Below are positions 1-10,253 of a DNA stretch of 64,000 nt, piece by piece. Position 1 is the first letter of the stretch; each line of letters starts with the position of its first letter. Source of the stretch: Cypionkella sp. (GTDB lineage: Bacteria; Pseudomonadota; Alphaproteobacteria; Rhodobacterales; Rhodobacteraceae); contig NZ_JAQGKQ010000050.1 of assembly GCF_028290025.1 (NCBI RefSeq), forward strand, positions 1-64,000, read 5' to 3'. The notes beneath the pieces were generated by a model. That model searched no databases. It was given only the letters and a program-made list of their open reading frames with translations, and had not been told where the DNA came from. Both the position numbers and the translations under genes were made by a program.

Positions 1-250
1 CGGCCCGGATCGATCCGCTTGGCCAGATGATCATAATAGGTGGACGGGGCGATCGGCAGCACTTTGCAGATCGGCTCGACCCCGTGCGCATTCCGATGCG
101 CGTCGATGAAACCCACCATCACTTCGACCGGCGGTCGAGCTCCGCCATCGCAAAATACGCTGATGCCTTGCGAAGGATCTCGTTTGCTTGGCGCAGCTCG
201 CGGTTCTCGCGTTCCAATGCCTTCATGCGCTCGGCCATCTCGCTTGAGAC
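1..250 (-). mobile_element. Partial IS3-family insertion sequence: C-terminal OrfA tail followed by start of OrfB, truncated by window edge
   Basis: Minus strand reads ...[38 protein letters not shown] (OrfA C-terminus) then MVGFIDAHRNAHGVEPICKVLPIAPSTYYDHLAKRIDPG (OrfB N-terminus), typical of IS3-family transposases. Confidence 0.85.
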
Positions 251-469
251 GCCCGCATCGGTCATCACAGCCTGGGCGCCATATTTTGCGCATACATCCA
301 TAATTTCGTCGCTATCAGTTGCAACAAAAACATTTTCCGAAGGGGCCGCTTCGACCCCGCGCTCCCAAGTGTGGATCACCATCGGCTTACCACCGATCTC
401 CAAAAGTGGCTTGCGAGACAATCTCGTTGAACCTAATCGCGCAGGAATAACTATTGCGTAACTCGTCAT
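251..469 (-). pseudogene. kdsB: 5' fragment of 3-deoxy-manno-octulosonate cytidylyltransferase, fused in frame to IS3 OrfA tail (hybrid ORF 119..469)
   Basis: [38 protein letters not shown]...[10 protein letters not shown] is a KdsB N-terminus; it stops matching at about aa 73. Confidence 0.8.
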
Positions 470-1000
470 GTACTAACCCGAAGATGAAAGAGGAGGAGGG
501 AGGAGGAAGGTTATAATGGCTCGCTTCCAAAGAAACGCCCAGTAGATTGCTGTTTTAGGCAGCCGAAGCGAAATGATGTCAGAGTTTCACGTGGCTAGCA
601 GCTTTGCGTGGTGTCCGCAACCTTGACGCGAGCTGCACGCGCTTAGGTCAGGTGCAGCAGTTCGCGGCCACGTCAAGGCTCAGAATATCGCGATTGCAGA
701 TTTGATGTCTGAAACGCGACTTTGTCCGGCATGATCGGTGCGGCGCAAAAGGACAGCTTTCGGTCTAAGAAAGGTAGGCAATAGAAGCCCAGAGTCGGCC
801 GCTCGTATAGTGCGGGTCTGGCAGCGGCACTATCTCGCAGCGCAACTCACACGGTTTCGTCGGCCATCAACAACAGGATGAGGACTTCCCTTACAGTTTA
901 GGGGCTTACCACGAGTTCATTGCCATAACGGAAATTGACGAATAGTAACGCTGAGAGGTGTCGTTGAGCCTAATGGTCTTCGGGGAAGCAGGTAACCGAC

Positions 1001-2350
1001 ATGATAAAAAATAACGTGATCATCGGACACGATGGCTGGTTATTTCTCAATTCAGGCGCCCAGAAACAGCGCGAGCATCTGAACGGAACGTTGTCACCGA
1101 CTGCGATCGATGTTGAAAATTTCCGCCAGAACATCACCTCGAGATTCGAATTTTGTCGCTCTCACGGTATGGACTATCTTCATGTCGTATTCCCGACAAA
1201 AGATCTGGTAACACGGGAGATGTTGCCAACGTCATATGCAGCAGAGCAGTCAAGCTTATTTGACAGATGCTATCGAGGCGTATTTGGCGATCATTTGCCT
1301 GAGTATCTCGTCTACCCACTTGATGAACTGATTGACCTACACTCGAAAAAATCGGCTTTCTTCAAGTTTGACACGCATTTGTCAGCGATTGGACGACTGC
1401 ATATCGTATCAATAATCTTGGCCAAATTGGGTCTTCCGTGCGATCCCGTGCTATATTTCATCGAGAGAGATTTGAAACATAGTGGTGATCTTGGCAAGAT
1501 GCTGCAGTCAAGCGAGACATCCGACGAAACATGGCTGGATCACATTATCCCGACCGCAAAAACATTCAACAATATAACTTATCTCAAGGGAAACTCGAAC
1601 AATATTGTCATCGTATCAAATGATCTGGCGGTTTTTGATAAGAGATTGCTTGTTTTCGGTGACAGCTTTATCGCCGGATGCCTTAGTATTCTTTCGGCAT
1701 TCTTCAAGGACATCATATATATCCGTTCACCGTTTTTTCAAAAAGACGCTGTTTCTTTATTTTCCCCGGATATCATTGTTTCTGCGAACAGCGAGCGATA
1801 TTTATCTGCGGTTAAAAGCGATACCAGCTCTCATAGCGTTGTTCTTGCGAATTACGGTGCCGAGGATTACAGACCCTCTGACGAGTTTTCCGATGCGCTG
1901 CGCGCTCAAGCGTCTTGGGGGCACCACCACAGTTACTATACTTCGTGGCGCAATAAAAATATCCCGAAACCACTTTATGTAGATCCCGTGCTTGGACCAG
2001 CTTTCGGCAATGCAATGCTGGTGCCGGTAAATGAACTTGAGCGCTCGTTTTCGTCCATAGGTCGTGATCCTCAATTAATATTCCCGCGGGCTGGTTTGGC
2101 GCTTCGTTCGGAGAAAACAATTTCTTTCGAAATTGAGAGCAGTGTCGATGGCAAGTGTCAGCTTTTTTATCCAGGTATCAATGAGAAAGGGTATCCGTTT
2201 TTAAACCAAGACAGTCTGAGCCTTGATGTGAAGCAAGGCCGCAATATCCTGACTTTCAAGCTGGACCGGAATCGTTCGATTCCATTGATTCGATTTGATC
2301 CGCTCGCGACACCAGGAGTGTTTACCATTTTATCTACGCGGGCTTGGTGA
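1001..2350 (+). CDS. AlgX/AlgJ-like SGNH-hydrolase-fold protein (putative polysaccharide O-acetylation related)
   Basis: 449 aa; N-terminal IIGHDGWLFL, FPTKDLV, FFKFDTHLSAIG and LLVFGDSF motifs resemble the AlgJ/AlgX family; AT-richer than neighbours. Confidence 0.6.
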   Translation: MIKNNVIIGHDGWLFLNSGAQKQREHLNGTLSPTAIDVENFRQNITSRFEFCRSHGMDYLHVVFPTKDLVTREMLPTSYAAEQSSLFDRCYRGVFGDHLPEYLVYPLDELIDLHSKKSAFFKFDTHLSAIGRLHIVSIILAKLGLPCDPVLYFIERDLKHSGDLGKMLQSSETSDETWLDHIIPTAKTFNNITYLKGNSNNIVIVSNDLAVFDKRLLVFGDSFIAGCLSILSAFFKDIIYIRSPFFQKDAVSLFSPDIIVSANSERYLSAVKSDTSSHSVVLANYGAEDYRPSDEFSDALRAQASWGHHHSYYTSWRNKNIPKPLYVDPVLGPAFGNAMLVPVNELERSFSSIGRDPQLIFPRAGLALRSEKTISFEIESSVDGKCQLFYPGINEKGYPFLNQDSLSLDVKQGRNILTFKLDRNRSIPLIRFDPLATPGVFTILSTRAW

Positions 2351-2400
2351 GATCGCGCCTGCCGCTCGCGTAGCTGTGTGAGGCTGTCGCCCGAGATTTT

Positions 2401-3609
2401 TCAGCGCAACGGCTCTCGCAACCAACCGTCCTGAAGCGCCACGCGATCACAATCGGTGAAGCTGGCCCAGCGGCTTAGCTCGGCTTCTAGTTTTGCGATG
2501 CGGCCTAGGCCGAACCTCACTCCGGCTTCGGGCCAGAAGGCTTTGACGCGCAGGGTGCGGTCGTCGCGGTAGGATTTCATGTCGATGCGGCCGATCAGGC
2601 GGTCGGCTTCGAGCACGGGGAAGACGTAGTAGCCGTATTGGCGTTTGGCTTCGGGGACGAAAACTTCGATGCGGTAGTAGAAGCCGAACAGGAACTCGGT
2701 GCGGTTGCGGTCGCGTAGGGCGGGGTCGAAGGGGGATAAGATGCGCAGGCGGGTGGTGGGCTCGGGGGCATTTGCGGCTTGGGTCAGCACATCGGGGCGG
2801 GCGTAACTGCGGCGGCGTTGGCCTTTGGCGCCTTCGACTTCGATCTCAATAATCTCACCGCTCGCGAGGGCGGTTTTCACCCAAGCCTTCGCCTCATCGG
2901 GTTTGAGGGCGTTCCAGTAGGCGCGCAGCTCGGTGGCATCGGCGAAACCTAAGTTGTCGAGCGCCGAGGTGCAGGCCCAGTCGGTCATCTGTGCCAGATC
3001 ATAGGCGGTGGTGCGATGGGGGGCGGGGATGACGCGCTCGGTCAGGTCGTAGATTTTCTGGAAACCGTCGCGGCCGGAGATCGCCAGTTGCCCGGTACGC
3101 CAAAGCCATTCGAGGGCGGTCTTCGACGGACGCCACTCCCACCAGCCGCCTTTGCTGCGGGTCTCGTTTTGACCAACATCCGAGGTGGTGACGGGGCCGT
3201 GATCTTCGATGTGGCGAAGGATGGTGTCGAGTTGCGAAGCGTCGCCATCGGGGAACCATTTGTGGTGGTTCTGGCGCATGGTCTCGGCGCTGCGGGCAAA
3301 GCGGTGCTGCCAGTGGCCGTGCAGGTGGACCGGCAGGATAGAGGCGTCGTGCGTCCAATGTTCAAACAGGGCGCGGTCGCGTTCCAGCAGGGTTTTCAGC
3401 GCGGCGGGTTTGTAGGAATGGCGGCGCGAGAACAGGATCATGTGATGTGCGCGCGCGACGGTGTTGATGCTATCGACCTGCACGAAACCGATGCGGTGGA
3501 TCAGATCGGCCAGCGCCTGCCCGGAGGCAGCACCAGTAGGAGCCTCGGCCAACGCGTGACGGTGCAGAAACAAGCGGCGGGCGGCGGGGTTGGTCAGCAA
3601 GGGCAACAT
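2401..3609 (-). CDS. Winged-helix DNA-binding protein of YcaQ family (HTH_42)
   Basis: ARRLFLHRHALAE...LADLIHRIGFVQVDSINTVARAHHMILFSRRHSYKP typical of YcaQ; start taken at MLPLLTNPAARR. Confidence 0.85.
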   Translation of the reverse strand: MLPLLTNPAARRLFLHRHALAEAPTGAASGQALADLIHRIGFVQVDSINTVARAHHMILFSRRHSYKPAALKTLLERDRALFEHWTHDASILPVHLHGHWQHRFARSAETMRQNHHKWFPDGDASQLDTILRHIEDHGPVTTSDVGQNETRSKGGWWEWRPSKTALEWLWRTGQLAISGRDGFQKIYDLTERVIPAPHRTTAYDLAQMTDWACTSALDNLGFADATELRAYWNALKPDEAKAWVKTALASGEIIEIEVEGAKGQRRRSYARPDVLTQAANAPEPTTRLRILSPFDPALRDRNRTEFLFGFYYRIEVFVPEAKRQYGYYVFPVLEADRLIGRIDMKSYRDDRTLRVKAFWPEAGVRFGLGRIAKLEAELSRWASFTDCDRVALQDGWLREPLR

Positions 3610-3786
3610 GGCGCTATGGGTAGCAGGGCTGTGGCGGCGGTCAACAGCGACGTTTTCTTGGCCAACAGCGGCATGTCGTAACATACTGACATATTCGCGT
3701 GAAAATTGTGACCAAAACGCTTGATTTATAAGGTTGCTCGCGGCGCGGTCAGGCCCCAATTTAGGTTATACCCCAAGGAGTTTTGG

Positions 3787-5022
3787 ATGACGCATGACAC
3801 GCCGCTGATTGCTATTATTGCCATAGGTTTATCCATGGCGTTTGTTTTGGGACTTGTGGCGCATCGGTTTCGATTGCCGTTGATTGCGGGTTATTTGATG
3901 GCGGGGGTGATTATCGGGCCGTTCACGCCGGGTTTTGTCGCGGATCAGGATCTCGCCAGCGAATTGGCGGAAATCGGGGTGATCTTGCTGATGTTCGGGG
4001 TGGGCTTGCATTTCTCGGCGCGCGATTTGCTGGCAGTGAAGGCGGCGGCGGTGCCGGGGGCGTTGGGTCAGATCGCGGTGGCGACGATTGCCGGGGTGGC
4101 GCTGGCTTACGGGCTTGGCTGGGGCATTGGCGCGGGCGTGATATTTGGGCTGTCGCTGTCGGTGGCATCGACGGTGGTGCTGCTGCGGGCGTTGCAATCG
4201 CGTGGGATATTGAAGGATGAAACGGGCAAGCTGGCGGTTGGCTGGCTGATCGTTGAAGATCTGGTGATGGTAGTGGTGCTGGTGCTGATCCCGCCACTGG
4301 CCGGGGTGATGGGCGGCGTTGAAGTGGCAGTCGATAGCGAAACGGCTGAGGTTGCGAGTTGGGGTTTTGGCCCACTGGGTGCGACCTTGCTGCTGACTGG
4401 GGTGAAGGTCGCCGGGTTTCTGGGGCTGATGCTCATTGTCGGCGCGCGCTTAATCCCGATGGTGCTGCATTACTCGATGCACACTGGACAGCGCGAGTTG
4501 TTTCGGCTGGCAGTGCTCGCGATTGCTTTGGGCGTGGCTTATGGCTCGGCGGTGTTCTTCGGAGTCAGCTTTGCGCTGGGGGCGTTTTTTGCGGGCATGG
4601 TCATGGCAAGCTCCACGCTTTCCAATCAGGCAATGAAAGATACGCTGCCGTTGCGCGATGCGTTTGCGGTGCTGTTCTTCGTCTCGGTCGGAATGTTGTT
4701 CAATCCATCGGTGATCTGGACGCAGCCTTTGGCATTGCTCGGGACGGTGGCGATTGTGCTCGGCATCAAATCGGTCGCGGCCTATGTGCTGATGCGCTGG
4801 TTTGGCCATGATCGCTCGGCAGGGTTGGTGTTGGCGGCAAGTCTCGCGCAGGTGGGGGAGTTTTCGTTCATCCTGATCGGCATGGGCGTCAGCCTGAAGA
4901 TCGTGCCGGTGGGCGCGCGTGATCTGGTGGTGGCAGCGGCGCTGGTGTCTATTCTGGTCAATCCACTGCTGTTTCATCTCGCAGATCGCTATGCGGCAAA
5001 ACCGACGCCTGATCCGGCGTAG
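3787..5022 (+). CDS. CPA2-family cation:proton antiporter (KefB/YbaL-like membrane domain)
   Basis: Multi-TM protein with GYLMAGVIIGPFTPGF and LAEIGVILLMFGVGLHFS motifs; SD aaggag before ATG 3787; no TrkA-N domain in the ORF. Confidence 0.88.
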   Translation: MTHDTPLIAIIAIGLSMAFVLGLVAHRFRLPLIAGYLMAGVIIGPFTPGFVADQDLASELAEIGVILLMFGVGLHFSARDLLAVKAAAVPGALGQIAVATIAGVALAYGLGWGIGAGVIFGLSLSVASTVVLLRALQSRGILKDETGKLAVGWLIVEDLVMVVVLVLIPPLAGVMGGVEVAVDSETAEVASWGFGPLGATLLLTGVKVAGFLGLMLIVGARLIPMVLHYSMHTGQRELFRLAVLAIALGVAYGSAVFFGVSFALGAFFAGMVMASSTLSNQAMKDTLPLRDAFAVLFFVSVGMLFNPSVIWTQPLALLGTVAIVLGIKSVAAYVLMRWFGHDRSAGLVLAASLAQVGEFSFILIGMGVSLKIVPVGARDLVVAAALVSILVNPLLFHLADRYAAKPTPDPA

Positions 5023-5112
5023 GCGACTGCCACGCGACTTGCCCGACTCTGCGGGCAGGTCTAGGCTCCGCCCTGAGGCCCCGTAGCAGGGTCGATTTCA
5101 GGGAGAATTTTC

Positions 5113-5685
5113 ATGGCATCAGTTTCCATTCATCCAGCCGTTGATAATGGCGTAAAGCCGGGTAAGCCCGGGTTTGCCGGCGCGACGTTGCGCTGCAATT
5201 GCACCACCGATCCGGTCGAAGTGAAGATCAGTTCGGATTGTCTGCACAACCATGTTTGCGGCTGCACGAAATGCTGGAAACCAGCGGGCGCGACGTTCTC
5301 TATGGTGGCGGTGGCGAGTTCAAGCGACGTCGAAGTCACCAAAAACGTGCATAAATTGAAGGTGGTCGATGGCACGGCTTTGATCCAGCGCCACGCTTGC
5401 ACCAGCTGCGGTGTGCATATGCACGGGCCTGTGACGCGGCCAAACCATCCGTTCACCGGGCTTACCTTTATTCATACCGAGTTGGCGGATGTTGAAGGGT
5501 TTGCAGCACCAACCTTCGCGGCGTTTGTGTCTTCGGTGATTGAGGGCGGTACTGATCCGGCGAAGATGGACGCTATCCGGGCGCGGCTGAACGAGTTGGG
5601 GCTGCCGCCCTATGATGCGCTGTCGCCGGGTCTGATGGATTACATCGCGACGTTTACTGCGAAAGCCAATGGCGTGCTGAGCTGA
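5113..5685 (+). CDS. gfa: S-(hydroxymethyl)glutathione synthase (glutathione-dependent formaldehyde-activating enzyme)
   Basis: [15 protein letters not shown]...[21 protein letters not shown]...[14 protein letters not shown] cysteine pattern of Gfa. Confidence 0.92.
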   Translation: MASVSIHPAVDNGVKPGKPGFAGATLRCNCTTDPVEVKISSDCLHNHVCGCTKCWKPAGATFSMVAVASSSDVEVTKNVHKLKVVDGTALIQRHACTSCGVHMHGPVTRPNHPFTGLTFIHTELADVEGFAAPTFAAFVSSVIEGGTDPAKMDAIRARLNELGLPPYDALSPGLMDYIATFTAKANGVLS

Positions 5686-5690
5686 CAAAA

Positions 5691-5726
5691 TGCCCTGCGT
5701 TGGATTGGTCCAACGCAGGGCATTTT
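5691..5726. terminator. Strong intrinsic terminator between convergent gfa and RND permease
   Basis: Perfect 14-bp stem TGCCCTGCGTTGGA-TTGG-TCCAACGCAGGGCA followed by TTTT; A-run on the other side. Confidence 0.92.
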
Positions 5727-8700
5727 ATGTGCGAGTGGCGGCAGGCGCGGGCTTGCGTGACATTCGCATCGAGAACTTGCGCACCACCACATAGAACGAT
5801 GGCACCATGAAAATGCCGAGGACGGTCGCGGAAAGCATCCCGCCAAGCACGCCGACACCGATGGCGTTTTGCGCACCTGCGCCGGCACCTGTTGCTATGG
5901 CAAGCGGTGTCACGCCCAGGATAAACGCCAGCGAGGTCATCAGGATCGGGCGCAGCCTTGTGCGCGCGGCCTCCAAAGCGGCCTCTACCGGAGTGCGGCC
6001 TTGGGTTTCCAACTCTCGGGCGAACTCGATAATTAGAATGGCGTTTTTGGCGGCGAGGCCAATGGTCGTCAGCAAGCCAACCTTGAAATATACATCGTTC
6101 GACTGACCAAACAGCCAAGCTGCCGCGAGTGCGCCCAAGATGCCAACCGGAACCGCCAGCATCACCGAGAACGGGATCGCCCAGCTTTCATACAAAGCCG
6201 CCAGACACAGGAACACCACCAGCGCAGACAGCGCGTAAAGATAGGGCGCTTGGTTGCCGGATTGGCGTTCTTGATAGGACAGGTCGGTCCACGACACGCC
6301 ATAGCCGCCCGGCATCGCCTGAACCAACTCCTCCATAATCTCCATCGCTTCGCCCGACGAAGTGCCATCGGCTTGCGAGCCGTTGATCTGCACCGCAGGC
6401 AGCGCATCAATCCGCGACAGGCTGGGAGCGACCGGAGCCCATTCGGTTTTCGAGAACGCCGAGAACGGCACCATCTCACCACTGGAATTGCGGGCGAACC
6501 ATGCCAGCACATCCTCGGGCTGCATCCGCGATCCGGCAATGCCTTGCACGATCACCGGGCGCAGCGAGGTGCCAAGTTGGAAATCGTTGACCTCATCACC
6601 GGCAAACACGATCGACAGCATAGAGTTCACTTCGGTCAAAGACACACCCAAGGCGGCGGCTTTTTCTTGGTCAATCACCAGTTTCAAGGCGGCTTCATCC
6701 TCGGAGGCACCATTGCGCAGGTTGGTGATGCGGCCATCGGCGGTCGCGCGGGCGATCAGATCGGTGGCGGCGGCAAACAACGCCTCATTGCCGGCGCCGG
6801 ACTGATCGACCAAATACATCGAGAACCCGGCAGAGTTGCCAAGCCCTTGAATAGCGGGCGGTTGGTTGAACTGCACGGTGCCCGCGCGCAGGGTTTTGAA
6901 GTGGGCATTGGCGCGGGCGGCGACTGCCGATGCCGACAGATCGCTGCTGCTACGCTCATCAAAGCTGCGCAGTTTGACGAACACCATCGCCTGATTTTGC
7001 CCGGTGCCGCTAAAGCCGAAGCCCATCGCGACGAATGTGGATTCGACGGCGGCGGATTCTTCGGCGTTCAGATATTCCTCAACCTGCCGCACCACGTCTA
7101 AAGTTGCGGCTGTGGTGGAGCCCTGGGTCAGCGAAATGCGCGTCATCAGCACGCCCTGATCTTCTGACGGCAGGAAGGATGCGGTGATGCGGCTGTAGAT
7201 CGCCCAAGCGCCACCGCAAACGATGGCCAGCACCAAGAGCATGGTCGCGGGCCATTTCAGGATACGGATCAACAGGTTGGCATAGCCTTGGGTCGCAGCA
7301 CCAAAGCCACGGTTAAAGGCGCGACCCGGGGCGCTCAGCCAGCCCGTGCTGTGGGCTGTGTGCGGTTTCAGGATAGTGGCGCACATCGCGGGCGTCAGGA
7401 TCAGCGCAACGGCGGCCGAAAGCAGCATCGCCGAGATGATCGTGACCGAAAATTGTCGGTAGATCACCCCGGTGGAGCCTGACGAGAACGCCATTGGCAA
7501 GAATACCGCCGACAGCACCAGCGCGATACCGATCAACGCGCCGGTGATTTGCGCCATGCTTTTCTCCGTCGCGGCGACCGGGTCTAATCCCTCTTCTGCA
7601 ATCACCCGCTCGACGTTTTCGACCACAACGATGGCGTCATCGACCAGCAAGCCGATGGCGAGCACCATCGCGAACATCGTCAGCGTGTTGATCGAATAGC
7701 CTAAGATTCCGAGGATAGCGAAGGTGCCGAGCAGCACAATCGGCACAGCAATGATCGGGATCAGCGTGGCGCGCCAGTTTTGTAGGAACACCAGAATAAC
7801 AAGGAAAACCAAGGCAATGGCTTCCATCAGGGTGTGTTCGACCTTTTCGATGGAAAGTTCGACGAAGGGTGAGGTGTCATAGGCGTATTGGACTTTGACA
7901 CCATCGGGTAGCGCTGCTTCCAAGCCGGAAAGCGTGGCGCGGACGGCGGCTGCGGTATCAACGGCATTGGCTCCGCTGGCCAAGTTAACGCCAAAACCCG
8001 AGGCATTGGCGCCGTTAAAGCGCGAGTCGCCGCCGTAGGTTGCTTTGCCAATCTCAACCGTGGCGACATCGCCGAGCCGCACGGTATTGCCTGCAGCGGT
8101 GGTGGTCAGGCGGATCTGCTCAAACTGCTCCACCGTGGTCAGTTGGCTTTGCGCAGTGATCGTGGCGGTAAACTGCTGGCCGCGGGTAACGGGCTGTGCG
8201 CCAAGCGAGCCGATGGAAACCGTGGTATTTTGCGCCTGCACCGCGCTGACCACATCACCGGGGGTCATGGCAAACTCGGCCAGCTTCATCGGGTCGAGCC
8301 AAATGCGCATCGCATAACCCGAGCCGAACGAGTTGATCGAGCCTACGCCATCAGTGCGCAGAACCGCGCCTTCGATGGTGGAGGAGAGGATATCGCCGAG
8401 TTGCACCGTGCTGTAGCGGCCATCCTCGGACACCAGCGAGCCGACCAGCAGGATCGACGACGACGAGCGGCTGACGTTGACGCCAGAATCCTGCACCGCA
8501 TCGGGCAAGCGGCGGTTGATCTGGTCGACCTTGGCCTGCACGTTGGTTTGCGCATCATCGGGGTCAACTGAGTCGTCGAAGGTCAGCGTCAGGCTGGAAC
8601 GCCCGGTTGACGATGAACCGACGGTGTATAGCAAGCCTTCTAACCCGGTCAGGCCATCTTCGATGGTTTCGGTGACGGAAGTTTGCACGGCTTCGGCGGT

Positions 8701-8856
8701 GGCACCGGGATAGCTCGCCGAGACGCGGATCGTGGTAGGGGCAATGTCAGGATATTGCGAGACCGGCAGTTGCAGCAGCGAATACGCGCCCGCCAACATC
8801 ACAACAATCGCCAAAACCCAAGCAAACACCGGGCGGTGGATGAAAAAACGCGGCAT
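5725..8856 (-). CDS. Multidrug efflux RND transporter permease (AcrB/MexB-like, HAE1)
   Basis: 1043 aa; MPRFFIHRPVFAWVLAIVVMLAGAYSLLQLPVSQYPDIAPTTIRVSASYPGA. Confidence 0.97.
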   Translation of the reverse strand: MPRFFIHRPVFAWVLAIVVMLAGAYSLLQLPVSQYPDIAPTTIRVSASYPGATAEAVQTSVTETIEDGLTGLEGLLYTVGSSSTGRSSLTLTFDDSVDPDDAQTNVQAKVDQINRRLPDAVQDSGVNVSRSSSSILLVGSLVSEDGRYSTVQLGDILSSTIEGAVLRTDGVGSINSFGSGYAMRIWLDPMKLAEFAMTPGDVVSAVQAQNTTVSIGSLGAQPVTRGQQFTATITAQSQLTTVEQFEQIRLTTTAAGNTVRLGDVATVEIGKATYGGDSRFNGANASGFGVNLASGANAVDTAAAVRATLSGLEAALPDGVKVQYAYDTSPFVELSIEKVEHTLMEAIALVFLVILVFLQNWRATLIPIIAVPIVLLGTFAILGILGYSINTLTMFAMVLAIGLLVDDAIVVVENVERVIAEEGLDPVAATEKSMAQITGALIGIALVLSAVFLPMAFSSGSTGVIYRQFSVTIISAMLLSAAVALILTPAMCATILKPHTAHSTGWLSAPGRAFNRGFGAATQGYANLLIRILKWPATMLLVLAIVCGGAWAIYSRITASFLPSEDQGVLMTRISLTQGSTTAATLDVVRQVEEYLNAEESAAVESTFVAMGFGFSGTGQNQAMVFVKLRSFDERSSSDLSASAVAARANAHFKTLRAGTVQFNQPPAIQGLGNSAGFSMYLVDQSGAGNEALFAAATDLIARATADGRITNLRNGASEDEAALKLVIDQEKAAALGVSLTEVNSMLSIVFAGDEVNDFQLGTSLRPVIVQGIAGSRMQPEDVLAWFARNSSGEMVPFSAFSKTEWAPVAPSLSRIDALPAVQINGSQADGTSSGEAMEIMEELVQAMPGGYGVSWTDLSYQERQSGNQAPYLYALSALVVFLCLAALYESWAIPFSVMLAVPVGILGALAAAWLFGQSNDVYFKVGLLTTIGLAAKNAILIIEFARELETQGRTPVEAALEAARTRLRPILMTSLAFILGVTPLAIATGAGAGAQNAIGVGVLGGMLSATVLGIFMVPSFYVVVRKFSMRMSRKPAPAATRT

Positions 8857-8859
8857 ATC

Positions 8860-10086
8860 TCAATTATTCCCGGTGGTGGCGGCAGGGGCGTCCGCTGCGG
8901 CAGAAGTGGCATCATGCACCACGCCATCAGCATCAATGGTGACGGGAACCGGATTGATCTCGGCCCCATCGCGCAGGTTGGTCAGGCCATCGACGATCAC
9001 CAGATCGCCATCCTCAACGCCCGAGGTAACAATCCACGCGTTGTCTTGACTGCCCGAAGTGGTCAGCGCGACCTTGCGCGCCACGCCATCCTTGGCGACA
9101 AACACCGTCAACGTGCCATCGGAATTGCGGCCCGTGGCGCGTTGCGGCACCAGTTTGCCGCTGGTGCTGCCCAGCGTCAGCTTAACCCGCAGGAATTGGC
9201 CGGGCAGGATCAGCCGCTTGGGGTTGTCGAACTGCACGCGCAGATCGAAGGTACCCGTGGTGGCGGAAACCACATTTCCCAGCACAACCACGGTGCCTTC
9301 GCCGTCATAAATGTCACCGCTTTCCAGCACCAGCGCCACGCCGACCTTAGAGCCCAGCTGCAAGCTGCCATCCTCAATCTGCGCGCGGACGCGCAACATT
9401 CCGGCACTGGAATCGCTGACATCAATATAGATCGGGTCAAGCCGCGTGACGGTCGCCAAAGCATCGGCTTGGTTCGCCGTCACTAAAGCGCCGATAGAGA
9501 CGTTGGATATGCCAGCAATCCCTGCAATCGGACTGCGGACGATGGTGCGGTCTAGGTCAAGTTGCGCCACATCAAGCGCGGTCTTGGCGGCGGCATAGCT
9601 CGCGGCGGCAGCTGCCGCTGTGGCTTCGGCATTTTGCAGATCGGCTTTGCTGACGGCGCTGCCTTGCAGGGTTTTATAGCGATCTACCGTGGCTTGTGCT
9701 GTGTCACGCTGCACCATAGCGCCCGCCAAAGCCGCATTGGCCGAGGCGAGTGCCGCAACATAAGTGGTATCTTCAATCTTGAACATTGGATCGCCGGGTT
9801 GCAGCGCGTCGCCTGCGGCATATAAGATTTCTTCGACCACCCCACTGACCCGAGCCCGAATTTCCCCGGTTTCATACGCCACGGCACGACCCGGCAGGGT
9901 GCGGACATAAGGCACATCGCGGGTTTCCACGACGACGGTTCCCACATCGACCGGACCCTTAGGCGCACCGCCGGGAGGCGTTTGGGCAACACTTTGGCTG
10001 GCCAGAAACATAAACGAAATCAAGGAAAAGCTGCCGATATGGCGGAGCGTGCGCCGCAAAATCTGGGGGGCCGGGTAAGGGAGCAT
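8860..10086 (-). CDS. RND efflux periplasmic adaptor subunit (AcrA/MexA-like)
   Basis: Membrane-fusion protein: VRTLPGRAVAYETGEIRARVSGVVEEILYAAGDALQPGDPMFKIED; 3 bp from permease. Confidence 0.95.
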   Translation of the reverse strand: MLPYPAPQILRRTLRHIGSFSLISFMFLASQSVAQTPPGGAPKGPVDVGTVVVETRDVPYVRTLPGRAVAYETGEIRARVSGVVEEILYAAGDALQPGDPMFKIEDTTYVAALASANAALAGAMVQRDTAQATVDRYKTLQGSAVSKADLQNAEATAAAAAASYAAAKTALDVAQLDLDRTIVRSPIAGIAGISNVSIGALVTANQADALATVTRLDPIYIDVSDSSAGMLRVRAQIEDGSLQLGSKVGVALVLESGDIYDGEGTVVVLGNVVSATTGTFDLRVQFDNPKRLILPGQFLRVKLTLGSTSGKLVPQRATGRNSDGTLTVFVAKDGVARKVALTTSGSQDNAWIVTSGVEDGDLVIVDGLTNLRDGAEINPVPVTIDADGVVHDATSAAADAPAATTGNN

Positions 10087-10253
10087 TTGGATTCCGTTTT
10101 TTGATTATTCTGGAAGCAATGGCAGGCCAAGATAGCGTATCGCAAGCAGAGCATCGCTGCGCCCAAGATAAGCCTTTTACGCCGCCCGGAAAGGTTTCCG
10201 TCGCCAATCGCCCAAATGAATCACAGATAGCGTGAACTAGGATCGCGCGGAGC

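Noticed and set aside
5725-10086. Novel RND system
   Set aside because: Ordinary HAE1 permease plus adaptor; absence of an adjacent outer-membrane factor or TetR regulator is common
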